Part shown: positions 47,200 to 58,728 of the stretch, piece by piece
How positions within the stretch are numbered: position 1 is the first letter of the stretch
Layout of the letters: each line of letters begins with the position of its first letter
DNA from: Holzapfeliella floricola DSM 23037 = JCM 16512
GTDB taxonomy: Bacteria > Bacillota > Bacilli > Lactobacillales > Lactobacillaceae
Assembly (NCBI RefSeq): GCF_001436605.1
Contig: NZ_AYZL01000020.1
Span: forward strand, 248,001-312,000
Direction: 5' to 3'
Length of the DNA stretch: 64,000 nt
Notes under the pieces: model-generated
Seen by the model: only the letters and a program-made list of their open reading frames with translations
Told to the model about the DNA's origin: nothing
Databases searched by the model: none
Made by a program: the position numbers and the translations under genes

Positions 47200-49029
47200 T
47201 TATTTTTCATCGTCACCCATTTTTAGCACACTCATAAAGGCTTCTTGTGGCACATCAAGTTTTCCAACAGCCTTCATACGTTTTTTACCTGCTTTTTGTT
47301 TTTCAAGCAATTTCATACGACGGGTAACGTCCCCACCATACAACTTTGCAGTAACATCTTTGCGGTAAGCTTTAATGGTTGAACGTGCAATAACTTTATT
47401 TCCAATTGAAGCCTGAACTGGTACTTCAAATTGTTGACGTGGAATAACAGATTTTAGCTTTTCTGTAATCGCACGACCACGAGCTTGGGCAAAGTCACGA
47501 TGAACAATGAAGCTTAAAGCATCAACGACTTCACCCGCCAATAGAATATCAATTTTAACTAAATCACTTGGACGATAACCACATAACTCATAATCAAGTG
47601 AGGCATATCCACGTGTATTAGATTTTAACTCATCAAAGAAATCAAATACAATTTCTGATAATGGAATTTCGTAAATAACATTCACACGATTAGCGTCTAG
47701 GTAATCCATTGTTACAAAATTACCACGTTTTCTTTGAGACAGTTCCATTACAGGGCCTACATAATCATTAGGAACCATAATTTCAGCTTTAACATAAGGT
47801 TCTTGAATTTCACGGATGTCACTTGGATCAGGCATATCAGCTGGGTTAGCAACTGTCTTTTCATCGCCGTTTTGAAGTGTCGTGTGATAATCCACAGACG
47901 GTGCAGTCATAATTAGCTCAAGATCGAATTCACGCTCTAGCCTTTCTTGAATAACATCCATATGAAGAAGACCCAAAAATCCACATCTAAAACCAAATCC
48001 TAAAGCTTGTGAAGTTTCGGGTTCAAACTCAAGCGCTGCATCGTTTAATTGCAAGCGCTCTAGCGCTTCTCTTAAATCATCGTATTTTGCGTTTTCAACA
48101 GGATACATTCCTGAATAAACCATTGGTTTGGCAGGACGATACCCAGGGGTTGGTTTGGTTGTTGGATTATTAGCTAGTGTTAGAGTATCCCCGACATGTG
48201 TATCACGAACCGTTTTGATATTAGCCGTTAAATATCCAACATCACCTGCAACTAATCGATCACGACTAACAGCCTTAGGTGATAATACACCGACTTCAGT
48301 CACTTCATACTTTTTACCGTTACTCATAACTTCAATCATGTCACCCGGTTTAACAATACCGTCATCTATACGTACAGACAGCACAACACCACGGTATGAG
48401 TCATATACTGAGTCGAAAATCATAGCTTTAAGTGGCGCTTCAAAATCACCTTGAGGCGCTGGAATATCAGTTACAATACGCTCCAATAGTTCTTCAATTC
48501 CTAATCCGCTTTTTGCTGAAGCAAGTACAGCATCTTGTGCATCTAAACCAATTGTGTCTTCGATTTCATCTTTAACACGGTCAGGATCTGCCGCAGGTAA
48601 ATCAATTTTGTTAATGACAGGTACAATTTCAAGGTCATTATCTAAAGCTAGATAAACATTAGCTAGTGTCTGTGCTTCAACACCTTGAGCAGCATCTACA
48701 ACTAATACAGCACCTTCACAAGCTGCAAGCGAACGCGAAACCTCATAAGAAAAGTCCACGTGCCCGGGAGTGTCTATTAAATGGAAAATATAGTCTTTAC
48801 CATCTTTAGCATGGTACTTTAACTCGACAGAGTTTAATTTAATTGTAATACCACGTTCACGTTCTAATTCCATACTATCTAGAATTTGAGCGTGCATTTC
48901 ACGCTTTGACACTGTATCTGTTAACTCTAAGATACGGTCGGCTATTGTTGATTTCCCATGATCAATATGGGCAACAATAGAAAAATTTCTTATTCTTGAT
49001 TGATAATCTTTTAATTCTTCTAAATTCAT
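47200..49029 (-). CDS. lepA: elongation factor 4 (LepA)
   Basis: Ribosome-dependent GTPase that back-translocates or aids initiation and assembly. The 609-residue product has G1 [10 protein letters not shown]3 DTPGHVDF, G4 NKIDLPAAD, and the LepA-specific C-terminal domain ending in [18 protein letters not shown]. It stands between dnaJ and srtA with terminators on both sides. Confidence 0.98.
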   Translation of the reverse strand: MNLEELKDYQSRIRNFSIVAHIDHGKSTIADRILELTDTVSKREMHAQILDSMELERERGITIKLNSVELKYHAKDGKDYIFHLIDTPGHVDFSYEVSRSLAACEGAVLVVDAAQGVEAQTLANVYLALDNDLEIVPVINKIDLPAADPDRVKDEIEDTIGLDAQDAVLASAKSGLGIEELLERIVTDIPAPQGDFEAPLKAMIFDSVYDSYRGVVLSVRIDDGIVKPGDMIEVMSNGKKYEVTEVGVLSPKAVSRDRLVAGDVGYLTANIKTVRDTHVGDTLTLANNPTTKPTPGYRPAKPMVYSGMYPVENAKYDDLREALERLQLNDAALEFEPETSQALGFGFRCGFLGLLHMDVIQERLEREFDLELIMTAPSVDYHTTLQNGDEKTVANPADMPDPSDIREIQEPYVKAEIMVPNDYVGPVMELSQRKRGNFVTMDYLDANRVNVIYEIPLSEIVFDFFDELKSNTRGYASLDYELCGYRPSDLVKIDILLAGEVVDALSFIVHRDFAQARGRAITEKLKSVIPRQQFEVPVQASIGNKVIARSTIKAYRKDVTAKLYGGDVTRRMKLLEKQKAGKKRMKAVGKLDVPQEAFMSVLKMGDDEK

Positions 49030-49087
49030 GTATTCTCCTCTATTACTTCTGTTCTTTATTATAGCAAGTATCTGAAACGGTCACAAA

Positions 49088-49119
49088 CAAAAAGAGAAGA
49101 TTAATATCTTCTCTTTTAT
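49088..49119 (-). terminator. terminator after dnaJ
   Basis: On the minus strand AAAGAGAAGAT pairs with ATCTTCTCTTT, followed by a T tract. Confidence 0.85.
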
Positions 49120-49124
49120 TGGAT

Positions 49125-50273
49125 CTACATAAATTTATCTTTTACTTTTTCAAAAAAGTTCTTATCTTGCGGCTGAATGTCTTCACCACCAGCTTTAACA
49201 AAGTCTACTAGGGCTCTCTTTTGATCTTCGTTTAACTTCTTAGGTGTCATAATTTTAACAGTTGTTTCTTGATTACCTGTCCCGTGTCCGTTTAACTGAG
49301 GTACGCCTTTACCATTTAATCTAAAGGTTGTCCCTGTTTGTGTTCCAGCTGGGATACGTAATTTGACTTTTCCATGAACAGTATCCACATCAATTTCATC
49401 ACCTAATGCCGCTTGAGCAAAGCTAATTGGTACTGTGTAATAAATTGTTGTACCAGATCGTTCAAAGGTTTTGCTTGGACGAACGCGTAAAACAATATAC
49501 AAATCACCATAAGGGCCACCATTGGCACCTGCTTCACCTTGACCAGTCAAATGAATTTGTTGGCCTTGGTCAACACCAGCTGGGATATTAACTTCAACAG
49601 TATGTCTTTGTTTAGTTGTCCCATTACCATGACAAGTGTCACAAGGTGTTTCAATAATCATACCGTGACCGTGACATTCATCACAAGCAACTTGTTGGCG
49701 AACCATACCGAGCATTGTTTGGCGGTCTACTGTCATATGCCCTGAACCATGGCATTTTTGACAAGTTTTGGTTGAAGTACCTGGTTTTGCACCATTACCA
49801 TCACATGTCTTACATGTTTCATCACGATCGTATGTTACGCTCGTTTTTTTACCAAAAATAGCTTCTTCAAATTCAAGCGTCATTGTGTAATCTAAGTCAT
49901 GTCCTTTTCGAGGTGCAGTTGGATCTTGGGCACGGCCGCCGCCACCAGCGCCACCACCAAAGAATTGACTGAAAATATCTTCAAAACCACCGAATCCTTG
50001 AGCACCTTGTCCGCCAAAGCCACCGGCACCACCACCTTGAGCGCCACCATTAACACCAGCATGACCATAATTATCATATGCCGCACGTTTTTGTGAATCA
50101 CTCAAGACTTCATAAGCTTCACTTGCCTCTTTAAACTTTTCTTCAGCATCTGCAGAATCATTTAAATCCGGGTGGTATTTTTTAGATAGTTTACGATAAG
50201 CTTTTTTTATTTCGGCTTCCGATGCATTTTTAGAAAGACCCAGGACTTCATAGTAATCTCGTTGTTGTGCCAT
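49125..50273 (-). CDS. dnaJ: chaperone DnaJ (Hsp40)
   Basis: Type I J-protein that delivers substrates to DnaK and stimulates its ATPase. The 382-residue product has a J domain with HPD in KKYHPDLN, a Gly/Phe-rich linker (residues 75-110), four zinc repeats ([32 protein letters not shown]) and C-terminal substrate-binding domains. It lies downstream of dnaK after a hairpin that may only attenuate. Confidence 0.98.
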   Translation of the reverse strand: MAQQRDYYEVLGLSKNASEAEIKKAYRKLSKKYHPDLNDSADAEEKFKEASEAYEVLSDSQKRAAYDNYGHAGVNGGAQGGGAGGFGGQGAQGFGGFEDIFSQFFGGGAGGGGRAQDPTAPRKGHDLDYTMTLEFEEAIFGKKTSVTYDRDETCKTCDGNGAKPGTSTKTCQKCHGSGHMTVDRQTMLGMVRQQVACDECHGHGMIIETPCDTCHGNGTTKQRHTVEVNIPAGVDQGQQIHLTGQGEAGANGGPYGDLYIVLRVRPSKTFERSGTTIYYTVPISFAQAALGDEIDVDTVHGKVKLRIPAGTQTGTTFRLNGKGVPQLNGHGTGNQETTVKIMTPKKLNEDQKRALVDFVKAGGEDIQPQDKNFFEKVKDKFM

Positions 50274-50302
50274 AAAATTCCTCTTTCATTTCTATAAATG
50301 AA

Positions 50303-50331
50303 AAAAGTCAAATTGACAATTTGACTTTTTC
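50303..50331 (-). terminator. hairpin/terminator between dnaK and dnaJ
   Basis: AAAGTCAAATTG-A-CAATTTGACTTT is a perfect inverted repeat with A and T tracts. It probably reduces dnaJ expression relative to dnaK. Confidence 0.8.
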
Positions 50332-50341
50332 ATCGTAATTG

Positions 50342-52177
50342 TTATTTATCTTTATCAGGATCTACTTCACGAAAGTCACCATCTACAGTGTCATCGTCTT
50401 TTGATTGACCTGATTGTTCGCCACCTTGAGCTTGTTGAGCTTCTTGTGCTTGTTGGTATAGTTTTGTTGTTAAATCTTGAACGATTTGGTTCAATTCATC
50501 TTTTTTAGCTTTCATTGCTTCCAAGTCATTGTCAGATTGTGCTTTTTCTAAAGCTTCTTTAGCTTCTTTAGCTTTTGAAACTTCTTCTTCAGAAACTTTA
50601 CCATCTAATTCTTTCAATGTCTTATCAGTTGTAAAGATAAGTTGATCAACTTCATTACGTAAGTCTACTTCTTCTTTACGCTTTTGGTCTGCTTCAGCAT
50701 TTTCTTCAGCATCTTTTGTCATACGTTCAATTTCTTCGTCTGATAGACCTGATGAACTTTGAATTGTAATCTTTTGTTCTTTTTGTGTACCTAAATCTTT
50801 AGCAGATACATTTACAATACCGTTTTTATCAATATCGAATTTAACTTCGATTTGAGGAACACCACGTGGTGCTGGTGGAATATCTGTTAATTGGAAACGA
50901 CCTAGAGTCTTGTTATCAGCAGCCATTGGACGTTCACCTTGAAGTACGTGAATGTCTACAGCTGGTTGGTTGTCAGCAGCTGTTGAGAAGACTTGTGATT
51001 TACTTGTAGGAATTGTTGTGTTACGTTCAATTAATTTAGTTGAAACGCCACCCATTGTTTCAATACCTAATGATAATGGTGTTACGTCAAGAAGAACAAC
51101 ATCTTTAACGTCACCTGAAATCACACCACCTTGAACAGCAGCACCTAAGGCAACAGCTTCATCAGGGTTGATTGAGTGATCAGGTTTTTTACCCGTCCAG
51201 TCTTCAACAGCTTTTTGAACTGAAAGAATACGTGTTGAACCACCGTTTAAAATAACTTTATCTACTTCATCTTTTGAAAGACCAGCGTCTTTTAATGCGT
51301 TTTCAACTGGAATTTTTGTTCTTTCAACTAATTCAGCTGTAATTTCATCGAATTTAGCACGAGTTAAAGTTGTTTCCAAGTGTAATGGGCCAGCTTCACC
51401 AGCTGAGATAAATGGCAAGCTAATTTGAGTTGTTGTTACACCTGACAAGTCTTTTTTAGCCTTTTCAGCTGCATCTTTTAGACGTTGTAATGCCATTTTA
51501 TCTTTAGATAAGTCAATACCATTTTCGTCTTTGAATTGTGCAATCAACCAATCCATAATGGCTTCGTCAAAGTCATCCCCACCTAAGTGAGTATCACCAT
51601 TTGTTGAAAGCACTTGGAAGACACCGTCACCTAATTCAAGGATAGAAACGTCAAATGTACCACCACCCAAGTCATAAACAAGGATTTTTTCATCTTCTTC
51701 AGCTTTATCTAAACCGTAAGCTAAAGCACTAGCAGTTGGTTCATTAACAATACGTTTAACGTCTAAACCAGCAATTTTACCAGCATCTTTTGTTGCTTGT
51801 CTTTGTGAATCGTTGAAGTATGCAGGAACTGTGATAACAGCATCTGTCACTTCTTCACCAAGATAGTCTTCACTGAATTTTTTAATGTGTTGTAAAATCA
51901 TTGCTGAAATTTCTTGTGGTGTGTATGACTTATCACCAACTGTTACTTTGTAACCAGCTTCACCAATATGACGTTTGATAGAAGAAATTGTATCTGGGTT
52001 TGTAATTGCTTGTCTTTTAGCAACTTCCCCAACTTGAATTTCACCATCTTTAAAAGCAACAACAGAAGGCGTTGTACGGTTACCTTCTGGGTTTGCAATA
52101 ATCTTTGGTTCTTTACCTTCTAAAACAGCAACTGCTGAGTTAGTTGTTCCTAAATCAATACCAATAACTTTTGACAT
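50342..52177 (-). CDS. dnaK: chaperone DnaK (Hsp70)
   Basis: ATP-driven protein-folding chaperone. The 611-residue product has ATPase signatures [28 protein letters not shown] and [10 protein letters not shown], the linker [13 protein letters not shown] and a Gln/Gly-rich C-terminal tail ([12 protein letters not shown]). It lacks the 24-residue ATPase insertion of Gram-negative forms, as expected in Firmicutes. It belongs to the hrcA-grpE-dnaK-dnaJ operon under CIRCE control. Confidence 0.99.
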   Translation of the reverse strand: MSKVIGIDLGTTNSAVAVLEGKEPKIIANPEGNRTTPSVVAFKDGEIQVGEVAKRQAITNPDTISSIKRHIGEAGYKVTVGDKSYTPQEISAMILQHIKKFSEDYLGEEVTDAVITVPAYFNDSQRQATKDAGKIAGLDVKRIVNEPTASALAYGLDKAEEDEKILVYDLGGGTFDVSILELGDGVFQVLSTNGDTHLGGDDFDEAIMDWLIAQFKDENGIDLSKDKMALQRLKDAAEKAKKDLSGVTTTQISLPFISAGEAGPLHLETTLTRAKFDEITAELVERTKIPVENALKDAGLSKDEVDKVILNGGSTRILSVQKAVEDWTGKKPDHSINPDEAVALGAAVQGGVISGDVKDVVLLDVTPLSLGIETMGGVSTKLIERNTTIPTSKSQVFSTAADNQPAVDIHVLQGERPMAADNKTLGRFQLTDIPPAPRGVPQIEVKFDIDKNGIVNVSAKDLGTQKEQKITIQSSSGLSDEEIERMTKDAEENAEADQKRKEEVDLRNEVDQLIFTTDKTLKELDGKVSEEEVSKAKEAKEALEKAQSDNDLEAMKAKKDELNQIVQDLTTKLYQQAQEAQQAQGGEQSGQSKDDDTVDGDFREVDPDKDK

Positions 52178-52203
52178 AAATCAATAACTTCCTTTCGAAT
52201 TTC

Positions 52204-52746
52204 TTAGTTTGCAACGCTAACCATTGCAGGTCTTAAAATACGATCTTTAAACAAGTATCCAGGTTGATAAACTTCCACAACTGTATCTTTTGGATGGTCC
52301 TCAGTTGCTTCAACTGTTTGAACAGCTTGGTGATAGTTTGGATCAAAAGTAGCACCTTCTGCTTCAACTTCTGTAATACCTTTATCATTTAGAGCCTTTA
52401 TTAATGCGTTATAAGTTAATTCAATCCCTTTTTTCAATTGGCTTGAAGCCTCATCATCAGCTTGAACTTGTAAGGCTCTTTGTAAATTATCTAAAGCAGG
52501 CAAAATTTCTTTTGCGAGGCTTTGACCTTCATATTTACTGAATTGAGCGAGTTCTTTTTGTTGACGTGTTTGAATATTTTGGATTTCAGCTTGTGAACGC
52601 AAGTATTTATCTTGTGCTGCCTCAAGCTCTTGTTGAAGTTTTTCAACTTCTGAAGGTTCTTCGGTTTCAACAACTTCTTCAGTTGTTTCTTCAACAGGTT
52701 CTTCAGTTGTATTTTCTTGTTTAATATCTTTTTCTTCGTTAGACAC
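52204..52746 (-). CDS. grpE: nucleotide exchange factor GrpE
   Basis: Exchanges ADP for ATP on DnaK. It is 180 residues from GTG 52746: the AAGGAGG site, which overlaps the hrcA stop, lies 6 nt before the GTG, whereas the in-frame ATG 52752 directly abuts it. The N-terminus is Glu/Thr-rich and disordered, followed by a long coiled coil (residues 35-90) and a beta domain ending PGYLFKDRILRPAMV. Confidence 0.96.
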   Translation of the reverse strand: MSNEEKDIKQENTTEEPVEETTEEVVETEEPSEVEKLQQELEAAQDKYLRSQAEIQNIQTRQQKELAQFSKYEGQSLAKEILPALDNLQRALQVQADDEASSQLKKGIELTYNALIKALNDKGITEVEAEGATFDPNYHQAVQTVEATEDHPKDTVVEVYQPGYLFKDRILRPAMVSVAN

Positions 52747-52757
52747 TGTCATCCTCC

Positions 52758-53813
52758 TTATCTAAACTTGCTATAGTAATCTAGTAATTGATCTGCAAGT
52801 TCTTCTTTGAAGTAGTTCATTAAACTAATCATCTGTGAATATGGCATGTTTGTTGGCCCTAGTAAAGCGACAATTCCATTTCCAAAGTCACCGACTTCAT
52901 ATGTAGCCGTCAATAGACTGTAGTCCTTTAGCAAATCAAGCGGTAGCTCATCTCCTAAACGAACATGAACTGAAAATGCTGGATTATTTAGACTATTTTC
53001 ATGAATCAAATCTGAAAATATCTCTGGATGACTAAGTAGTTGATAAAGTGATTTTAAATTATCCAAATCATCAAGGTTTGAATAGTTATTCAACAAGTTT
53101 AATTCACCATTAACAAATAGCTGATCTGTTTCAACAGGTTTGAAAACATCCTTCAATAATTGAAGGAGAATTAAACTAGCAGTATCTTCTTCAACACCTA
53201 GCAGTGATATGAACTTTGCAGAAGAGTAACTTGAAACCTCATGCAAGGTCTTGCCTTTAACTGCCACATTAATCTTTTTAACTAATGATTCTAGTTCCTT
53301 CACCGACACATCATCAGGTAACCGATAAAGTTGATTTTTAACATCACCATCACTAGTAACTAAGATAGCCATCATTTGATGATTAGAAAGCGGTACAATA
53401 CGAAACTCAGTAATTCTACAGAACTGAATTTCAGGACTAGCTACAAAAGCAGTATAACTAGTCAGATCAGATAATATTTTTGCCGAACGAGATACAATAT
53501 CATCAATTCTTTGAAATTGCTGATTAAAATCCATTTGCAGTTTTTCATGCAAGTTTTCAGGCATATCTGTTGGCTGTAATAAGTAATCTAGATAATAGCG
53601 ATATCCCTTATTTGATGGGACACGACCAGAAGATGAATGTGTTTTTTCGATTAACCCTAGCTCTTCAAGCTTAGCCATTTCATTTCTAATAGTGGCTGAA
53701 GAAACTTGAATCGTGAGTTCATCCATCAAAGTTTTAGACCCAACAGGCTGCTGAGTTTTGTTAAAAACATTGATAATCATCTTTAATATTAATTCTTGTC
53801 GTTTTGATAACAT
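52758..53813 (-). CDS. hrcA: heat-inducible transcription repressor HrcA
   Basis: Repressor that binds CIRCE and is kept active by GroESL. It is 351 residues from ATG 53813 (MLSKRQELILKMI) with GAGGTG upstream; the frame extends into CIRCE, but that part would not be translated. A winged helix with VSSATIRNEMAKLEELG is followed by the HrcA GAF-like domain. It is the first gene of the dnaK operon. Confidence 0.97.
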   Translation of the reverse strand: MLSKRQELILKMIINVFNKTQQPVGSKTLMDELTIQVSSATIRNEMAKLEELGLIEKTHSSSGRVPSNKGYRYYLDYLLQPTDMPENLHEKLQMDFNQQFQRIDDIVSRSAKILSDLTSYTAFVASPEIQFCRITEFRIVPLSNHQMMAILVTSDGDVKNQLYRLPDDVSVKELESLVKKINVAVKGKTLHEVSSYSSAKFISLLGVEEDTASLILLQLLKDVFKPVETDQLFVNGELNLLNNYSNLDDLDNLKSLYQLLSHPEIFSDLIHENSLNNPAFSVHVRLGDELPLDLLKDYSLLTATYEVGDFGNGIVALLGPTNMPYSQMISLMNYFKEELADQLLDYYSKFR

Positions 53814-53830
53814 AGCGTCACCTCTTCGAA

Positions 53831-53893
53831 TTAGCACTATTAAATCACGAGTGCTAACTATTAGAATATAACAACTAAATAGCAGAATGTCAA
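53831..53893 (-). promoter_or_regulatory. heat-shock operon promoter with CIRCE operator
   Basis: On the minus strand, TTGACA (53888-53893), a 17-bp spacer and TATATT (53865-53870) precede a CIRCE element at 53831-53857, TTAGCACTC-N9-TAGTGCTAA, with one mismatch in the second arm. CIRCE is placed at the start point, so HrcA should autoregulate the operon. Confidence 0.93.
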
Positions 53894-53915
53894 GATGACG
53901 GCTAAAATTATCACG

Positions 53916-54860
53916 CTATTTTTTTAAAGTTTCAAAATACGCTTTACTATCAGCTTCATCTTGCTTTAATTGGTCGATCAAAGCATTGATTGATGGGTAT
54001 TTCTCTTCTGGGCGAAGATAATGATGCCACCTGACATCAACAATTTCATCATAAATATCCTCATCAAAATCAAAGATATTAACTTCAACGGATAAATCCT
54101 TCACATCATCAAATGTAATATTATACCCGACACTCGCCATTCCTTGATACCACTGATTTTGAACTCTTAATTTAACTGTATAAACGCCTGAAGCTAGTCT
54201 GACTTTGTTATTATTAGACTCAATATTTGCAGTTGGGAATCCTAACTGTCTACCACGTTTAAAGCCATGAATAACTTTTCCTGATGTTTGATAGACGGAT
54301 CCAAGTAAATTATTAGCCTGATCAACATCACCTTGTTCAATTAACCTGCGAATTCTGCTAGAACTTATTTTTTTCCCATTCTTATTTTGACTATCTACTT
54401 CATAGACTTCAAATTTACCTTGTGCCTTTTGTTTAAGCAGCGACATGTTAGCGACTTCTTTTTGACCAAATGTATAATCAAAACCTGCTACAACTGCTTT
54501 AACATTCATCTTAATCAAAACATCATTAACAAATTCATCAGGTTGAACCTTAGCTAATGGACCGTTAAAGTTGCCTACATAAAATATATCCACACCTATT
54601 TGATCCATTATTTTCTTTTTTTCACTAGTTGTCATAATTAATGGTACAGATGTTTGTTCAGAACCATAGATTTGGCTTGGATGGGCGTTCATTGTCATAA
54701 TACCTAACTTTAACCCTTTTTTATCTGCGATCTTTTTACCTGTTTCAATTAATTTACGATGTCCTAAGTGAACTCCGTCAAAGAAACCTAAAACTAAAAC
54801 GATGCCATCAGGTTCTATAATGTGACTTTTTATTGGATAATCAAGTTGATAACTATACAT
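53916..54860 (-). CDS. ribF: bifunctional riboflavin kinase/FMN adenylyltransferase
   Basis: Makes FMN and FAD from riboflavin. The 314-residue product has an N-terminal adenylyltransferase with GFFDGVHLGHRKLI and SSSRIRRLIEQG-like SSRIRRLIEQGD, and a C-terminal flavokinase with GRQLGFPTANIE. It lies 19 bp after truB, the standard truB-ribF pair. Confidence 0.97.
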   Translation of the reverse strand: MYSYQLDYPIKSHIIEPDGIVLVLGFFDGVHLGHRKLIETGKKIADKKGLKLGIMTMNAHPSQIYGSEQTSVPLIMTTSEKKKIMDQIGVDIFYVGNFNGPLAKVQPDEFVNDVLIKMNVKAVVAGFDYTFGQKEVANMSLLKQKAQGKFEVYEVDSQNKNGKKISSSRIRRLIEQGDVDQANNLLGSVYQTSGKVIHGFKRGRQLGFPTANIESNNNKVRLASGVYTVKLRVQNQWYQGMASVGYNITFDDVKDLSVEVNIFDFDEDIYDEIVDVRWHHYLRPEEKYPSINALIDQLKQDEADSKAYFETLKK

Positions 54861-54879
54861 CTTATATCCTCCTTTTTGG

Positions 54880-55782
54880 CTAACTATTTTGGAGCAACAT
54901 CATTTCTGGCCGATAAAGAGGCGGATGTTTAACATCTTTTTTATAAATTGCCTTGATTTTTCGATTATGATACAAACACAAGCGTTCTACGTCAACCGGA
55001 AAGTTAAGTTTTGCACCATTTTGCACCATTTCAAATTCCTTATCGCTTAGGTTATAAGTTGGCTGGTCTTCAAAAAAACGTTCAAGAGGAACTATGTAGT
55101 CAGATGCTTTTTCTGGATTTTCTTTCAGAGTTTCCAATAAAACTGCATCTTTCAGGCCAAATCCTGCACTTTTAGCACGAATTAAAGAACTCATAACTGC
55201 TGGAACACCTAAAATATCACCTAATTGCTTCACTAAAGTTCTAACATAAGTTCCTTTAGCACAAGTTATCTCAAACTTAAAGCGTTGCTGTTTACTCTCT
55301 TTGTCATATATTGAGTGACTAGTTTTAGTATACTTCGACACGTGAATATGACGCATGGGACGTTCTACAGAAATATTATTTCTTGCATAGTCATACAGAC
55401 GACGTCCTTTTACCTTGATTGATGAGTACATCGGTGGTAATTGTTCAATATCACCAGTCAACTGTTCCATTGCTTCTTCGATAACTTCTTCTGAATAGGG
55501 TTCTTCAATAGGTTGAGATTTAATTACTTCGCCATCTAAATCTTCAGTATCAGTTTCAAATCCCAATATAGCCTCCCCAATGTAGGTTTTATTGTGAGTC
55601 TGCATCAAATCGATAATTTTAGTTGCTTGTCCAATCGCAATGGGCAAGATTCCTTCCACTGATGGGTCCAAAGTCCCACCATGGCCTACTTTTTTCATTT
55701 GAAGAACTCGACGCATATCACGAACGCAGTCGGTACTTGTCATCCCCTTAGTTTTATATAAAACAATCACACCACTTAACAT
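54880..55782 (-). CDS. truB: tRNA pseudouridine(55) synthase
   Basis: Forms pseudouridine 55 in the T-loop of tRNAs. The 300-residue product shows the catalytic Asp in GHGGTLDPSVEG, IGQATKIID, MYSSIKVKGRRLYDYAR and CAKGTYVRTL. It is separated from rbfA by a hairpin terminator. Confidence 0.97.
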   Translation of the reverse strand: MLSGVIVLYKTKGMTSTDCVRDMRRVLQMKKVGHGGTLDPSVEGILPIAIGQATKIIDLMQTHNKTYIGEAILGFETDTEDLDGEVIKSQPIEEPYSEEVIEEAMEQLTGDIEQLPPMYSSIKVKGRRLYDYARNNISVERPMRHIHVSKYTKTSHSIYDKESKQQRFKFEITCAKGTYVRTLVKQLGDILGVPAVMSSLIRAKSAGFGLKDAVLLETLKENPEKASDYIVPLERFFEDQPTYNLSDKEFEMVQNGAKLNFPVDVERLCLYHNRKIKAIYKKDVKHPPLYRPEMMLLQNS

Positions 55783-55805
55783 ATCTTACTTAACCATCCT
55801 TTATT

Positions 55806-55836
55806 ATAAAAAAAACGCCATAAAATGGCGTTTTCT
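55806..55836 (-). terminator. terminator between rbfA and truB
   Basis: On the minus strand AAAACGCCAT pairs with ATGGCGTTTT, followed by more T. The left arm touches the rbfA stop. truB-ribF must depend on readthrough or its own promoter. Confidence 0.82.
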
Positions 55837-56182
55837 AGTCTTTTTGATTTAATTGACGAATTAAAGAGTCAATTTTGGCACCATAAGCAACAGAATCATC
55901 TTTTTTAAAGACTAATTCAGGAACTTTAAACGTTGTCAAATTGCGTCCGACTTCTCGACGAATTAAACCAGTTGATTTTTTAAGTCCTTCTTCAACTTTT
56001 TGATTGTCAGAGGCTTTATCAGACAAAATACTGTAATAAATAGTAGCTTGCGATAAGTCTCCTGTCAAATCAGCATCAGTAATAGTAACATCTTGAACAC
56101 GAGGATCCTTAACATTTTTACGAATTACTGATGTAACTTCTCTTAAAATTTCTTGTTGTACACGCTCAATACGATGTTTCAC
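55835..56182 (-). CDS. rbfA: ribosome-binding factor A
   Basis: 30S maturation factor required at low temperature. The 115-residue product has a KH-like fold ([26 protein letters not shown]). It starts at GTG 56182 behind a purine-rich GAGGGGG site, 15 bp after infB. Confidence 0.96.
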   Translation of the reverse strand: MKHRIERVQQEILREVTSVIRKNVKDPRVQDVTITDADLTGDLSQATIYYSILSDKASDNQKVEEGLKKSTGLIRREVGRNLTTFKVPELVFKKDDSVAYGAKIDSLIRQLNQKD

Positions 56183-56196
56183 TGGAATTCCCCCTC

Positions 56197-58662
56197 TTAT
56201 TTAACAGGAACTTCTTCCATAACATAAGCTTCAATTTCATCATCAACTTTAATGTCATTATAATTTTCAATCATTAAACCACAATCAAAGCCTTGATTTA
56301 CTTCTTTTGCGTCATCTTTAAAACGTTTAAGTGAAGCTAGTTTTCCTTCATAGATAACAATACCATTACGGATTAATCTTACACCACTGTCACGTTGAAT
56401 TGAACCACCCGTTACAAACGCACCGGCAATTGTTCCTAGTTTTGAAACGTGGAAAGTTTCACGAACAATTAAGTTACCTGTGATTTTTTCTTGGAATTCA
56501 GGATCTAGCATACCCTTCATCGCTGATTCAATTTCATCGATAGCTTTATAGATAACACCATATAAACGGATGTCAACGTTTTCAGTTTCAGCTTGTTTTC
56601 TCACTTGTTGTGTTGGACGTACGTTAAATCCAATAACGATAGCATTACTTGCAGTAGCTAATGTGACATCACTTTCATTAATAGCACCTACACCAGAATA
56701 AACGATGTTTACTTTAACACCTTCAACTTCAATCTTTTGAAGTGATCCAGCTAAAGCTTCAGCAGAACCTTGTACATCGGCCTTAATAATAACATCAACT
56801 TGTTTCAATTCGCCTTCTTTCATCGTATCAAACAAGTTATCTAATGTCACACGGCTGTTATTGTTACGTTCTTCAACCAATGCGCGTTTTGCACGTTCTT
56901 CACCAGCTGCACGAGCAGTTTTTTCATCTGCAAAAACTGCAAAGCGATCAGCTGAGTTTGGCACACCATTTAGACCTGTAATTTCAACTGGTTCTGATGG
57001 GTGCGCTTCTTTTACACGACGACCACGATCATTTGTCATAACACGAACACGACCAAAAGTATTACCTACAACGATAGGATCTCCGACACGAAGCGTACCT
57101 TGTTGTACAAGTAGTGATGCCACTGAACCTTTACCTTTATCAAGACGCGCTTCAATAACTGTACCAACTGCTTTTTGTTCAGGATTTGCTTTTAATTCCA
57201 TAACATCGGCTTGTAATAAGATCATTTCAAGTAAGTCATCAACATTTTCACCGGTTTTAGCAGAAATTGGCACGAAGATTGTTGATCCACCCCAATCTTC
57301 AGGAATTAATTCATATCCCATCAATTGTTCCATTACATGGTTAGGGTTTGCATCAGGTTTGTCAATTTTGTTAACAGCTACAATAATTGGCACACCAGCC
57401 GCTTTAGCATGATTAATTGCTTCTTTAGTTTGTGGCATAACCCCATCATCTGCTGCAACAACTAAAATGATGATATCAGTAATGTCAGCACCTCTAGCAC
57501 GCATGTTTGTAAAAGCAGCATGTCCAGGTGTATCTAAGAAGGTAATTAAACGGTCGTTAGTGTCAACTTGGTAAGCACCAATATGTTGAGTAATTCCACC
57601 TTCTTCGCCATCTGTAACGTGTGTATTACGCAAATGATCAAGTAAAGTTGTTTTACCGTGGTCAACATGTCCCATAATTGTAATTACAGGTGGTCTTGGT
57701 GTTTGGTTTTCTGTACTATTATTTTCAGCATCAAAAATCTTATCAATATCTGAAATATCTTCATGTTCTTTTTCTTTTGAATTAATACCATAATCAGTTG
57801 CGATAAGCTCAATTGTATCGCTATCAAGTGATTGGTTTTGGTTAACCATCACACCTAACATGAATAGCTTTTTAACAACTTCTGCTGGTTCACGGTGTAA
57901 TAGCTTACCTAAGTCTTGTGCATTCATGCCATCTTCGAAAACCAATACTTCTGGCAATGGCTTTTCTTTTCTTTGTGGCATAGGTTTTTTATTTTTAAGG
58001 TGAACATTTTGTTCTTGATGTCTATTGTTCTTTTTCTTATTATTTCGCCAGTTGTTTTTTGAATTGACATTTTTCTTGTGATCAACACGTTTACGATTAC
58101 GGTTTTCAGACTCATTTTGCACAGGTTCTGGTGCAGCAGGAATATTAGGCAATGTATTTCGACGTGTTTGATTTTGATTACGATCGTTATTCTTCTTGTA
58201 GTTTCCACCGCCATTATTACTTTGAGGACGGTTGTTTGGACGACCATTACTTGAAGAACGGTCACTACTACTTTTACGCTCATTGTTTTTTTGATTTGGG
58301 CGACCATTTTGTCCACCACGATTATTACTACGTGGTTTCTTATTTGTATCTTGACGCTGTTTTTCTTTGAGTTCTTCCAAATGTTTTAAACCAGCTTTGG
58401 GTCTAGGTGTACTATTGGATTTTTGATTTGAATTAGGTCTGTTATTACGACGATCTTGATTTTGATTATTTTGGTTACTACGATTTTTTGAATAACTATT
58501 TTTGTTATTACTTGAGTTATTAGAGTTATTAGAATTATTAGAGTTACTTTGGTTCTGATTGTTGTTAGTGTTGCGCTTTCTAACAGCACTCATTTTAATT
58601 TTTGTTGGCTTGTGCTCGTTTTGTTGGTTTGTTGAATGATTATTATTTTGATTTGAGGTCAA
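56197..58662 (-). CDS. infB: translation initiation factor IF-2
   Basis: GTPase that positions initiator tRNA on the ribosome. The 821-residue product has a highly disordered Asn/Ser/Arg/Lys-rich N-terminal region (residues 1 to about 220, with repeats such as [10 protein letters not shown]), then IF2N ([18 protein letters not shown]), the G domain (G1 [14 protein letters not shown]3 DTPGHAAF, G4 NKIDKP) and the beta-barrel domains ending [10 protein letters not shown]. It starts at TTG 58662 with AAAGGA 11 nt upstream. It is part of the rimP-nusA-ylxR-ylxQ-infB-rbfA operon. Confidence 0.98.
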   Translation of the reverse strand: MTSNQNNNHSTNQQNEHKPTKIKMSAVRKRNTNNNQNQSNSNNSNNSNNSSNNKNSYSKNRSNQNNQNQDRRNNRPNSNQKSNSTPRPKAGLKHLEELKEKQRQDTNKKPRSNNRGGQNGRPNQKNNERKSSSDRSSSNGRPNNRPQSNNGGGNYKKNNDRNQNQTRRNTLPNIPAAPEPVQNESENRNRKRVDHKKNVNSKNNWRNNKKKNNRHQEQNVHLKNKKPMPQRKEKPLPEVLVFEDGMNAQDLGKLLHREPAEVVKKLFMLGVMVNQNQSLDSDTIELIATDYGINSKEKEHEDISDIDKIFDAENNSTENQTPRPPVITIMGHVDHGKTTLLDHLRNTHVTDGEEGGITQHIGAYQVDTNDRLITFLDTPGHAAFTNMRARGADITDIIILVVAADDGVMPQTKEAINHAKAAGVPIIVAVNKIDKPDANPNHVMEQLMGYELIPEDWGGSTIFVPISAKTGENVDDLLEMILLQADVMELKANPEQKAVGTVIEARLDKGKGSVASLLVQQGTLRVGDPIVVGNTFGRVRVMTNDRGRRVKEAHPSEPVEITGLNGVPNSADRFAVFADEKTARAAGEERAKRALVEERNNNSRVTLDNLFDTMKEGELKQVDVIIKADVQGSAEALAGSLQKIEVEGVKVNIVYSGVGAINESDVTLATASNAIVIGFNVRPTQQVRKQAETENVDIRLYGVIYKAIDEIESAMKGMLDPEFQEKITGNLIVRETFHVSKLGTIAGAFVTGGSIQRDSGVRLIRNGIVIYEGKLASLKRFKDDAKEVNQGFDCGLMIENYNDIKVDDEIEAYVMEEVPVK

Positions 58663-58728
58663 AGAATGGTCATTCCTTTCTTATTTTCGCAAAGCAAGCA
58701 TGATGCGATTATATTTTTGTCATCAGCA

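Noticed and set aside
56861-57412. 183-codon open frame on the plus strand inside infB
   Set aside because: It is fully antisense to the conserved G domain of IF-2, has no ribosome binding site and shows no recognisable domain; the open frame follows from infB codon use.
58200-58640. Repetitive DNA resembling a repeat array
   Set aside because: The repeats are in-frame low-complexity codons of IF-2 (Asn, Ser, Arg), without regular spacers, so this is not a CRISPR array.
58660-58680. Four-codon upstream frame (ATG ACC ATT CTT TGA) overlapping the infB TTG start
   Set aside because: The ribosome binding site abuts the ATG with no spacing, so initiation there is doubtful and coupling cannot be argued.
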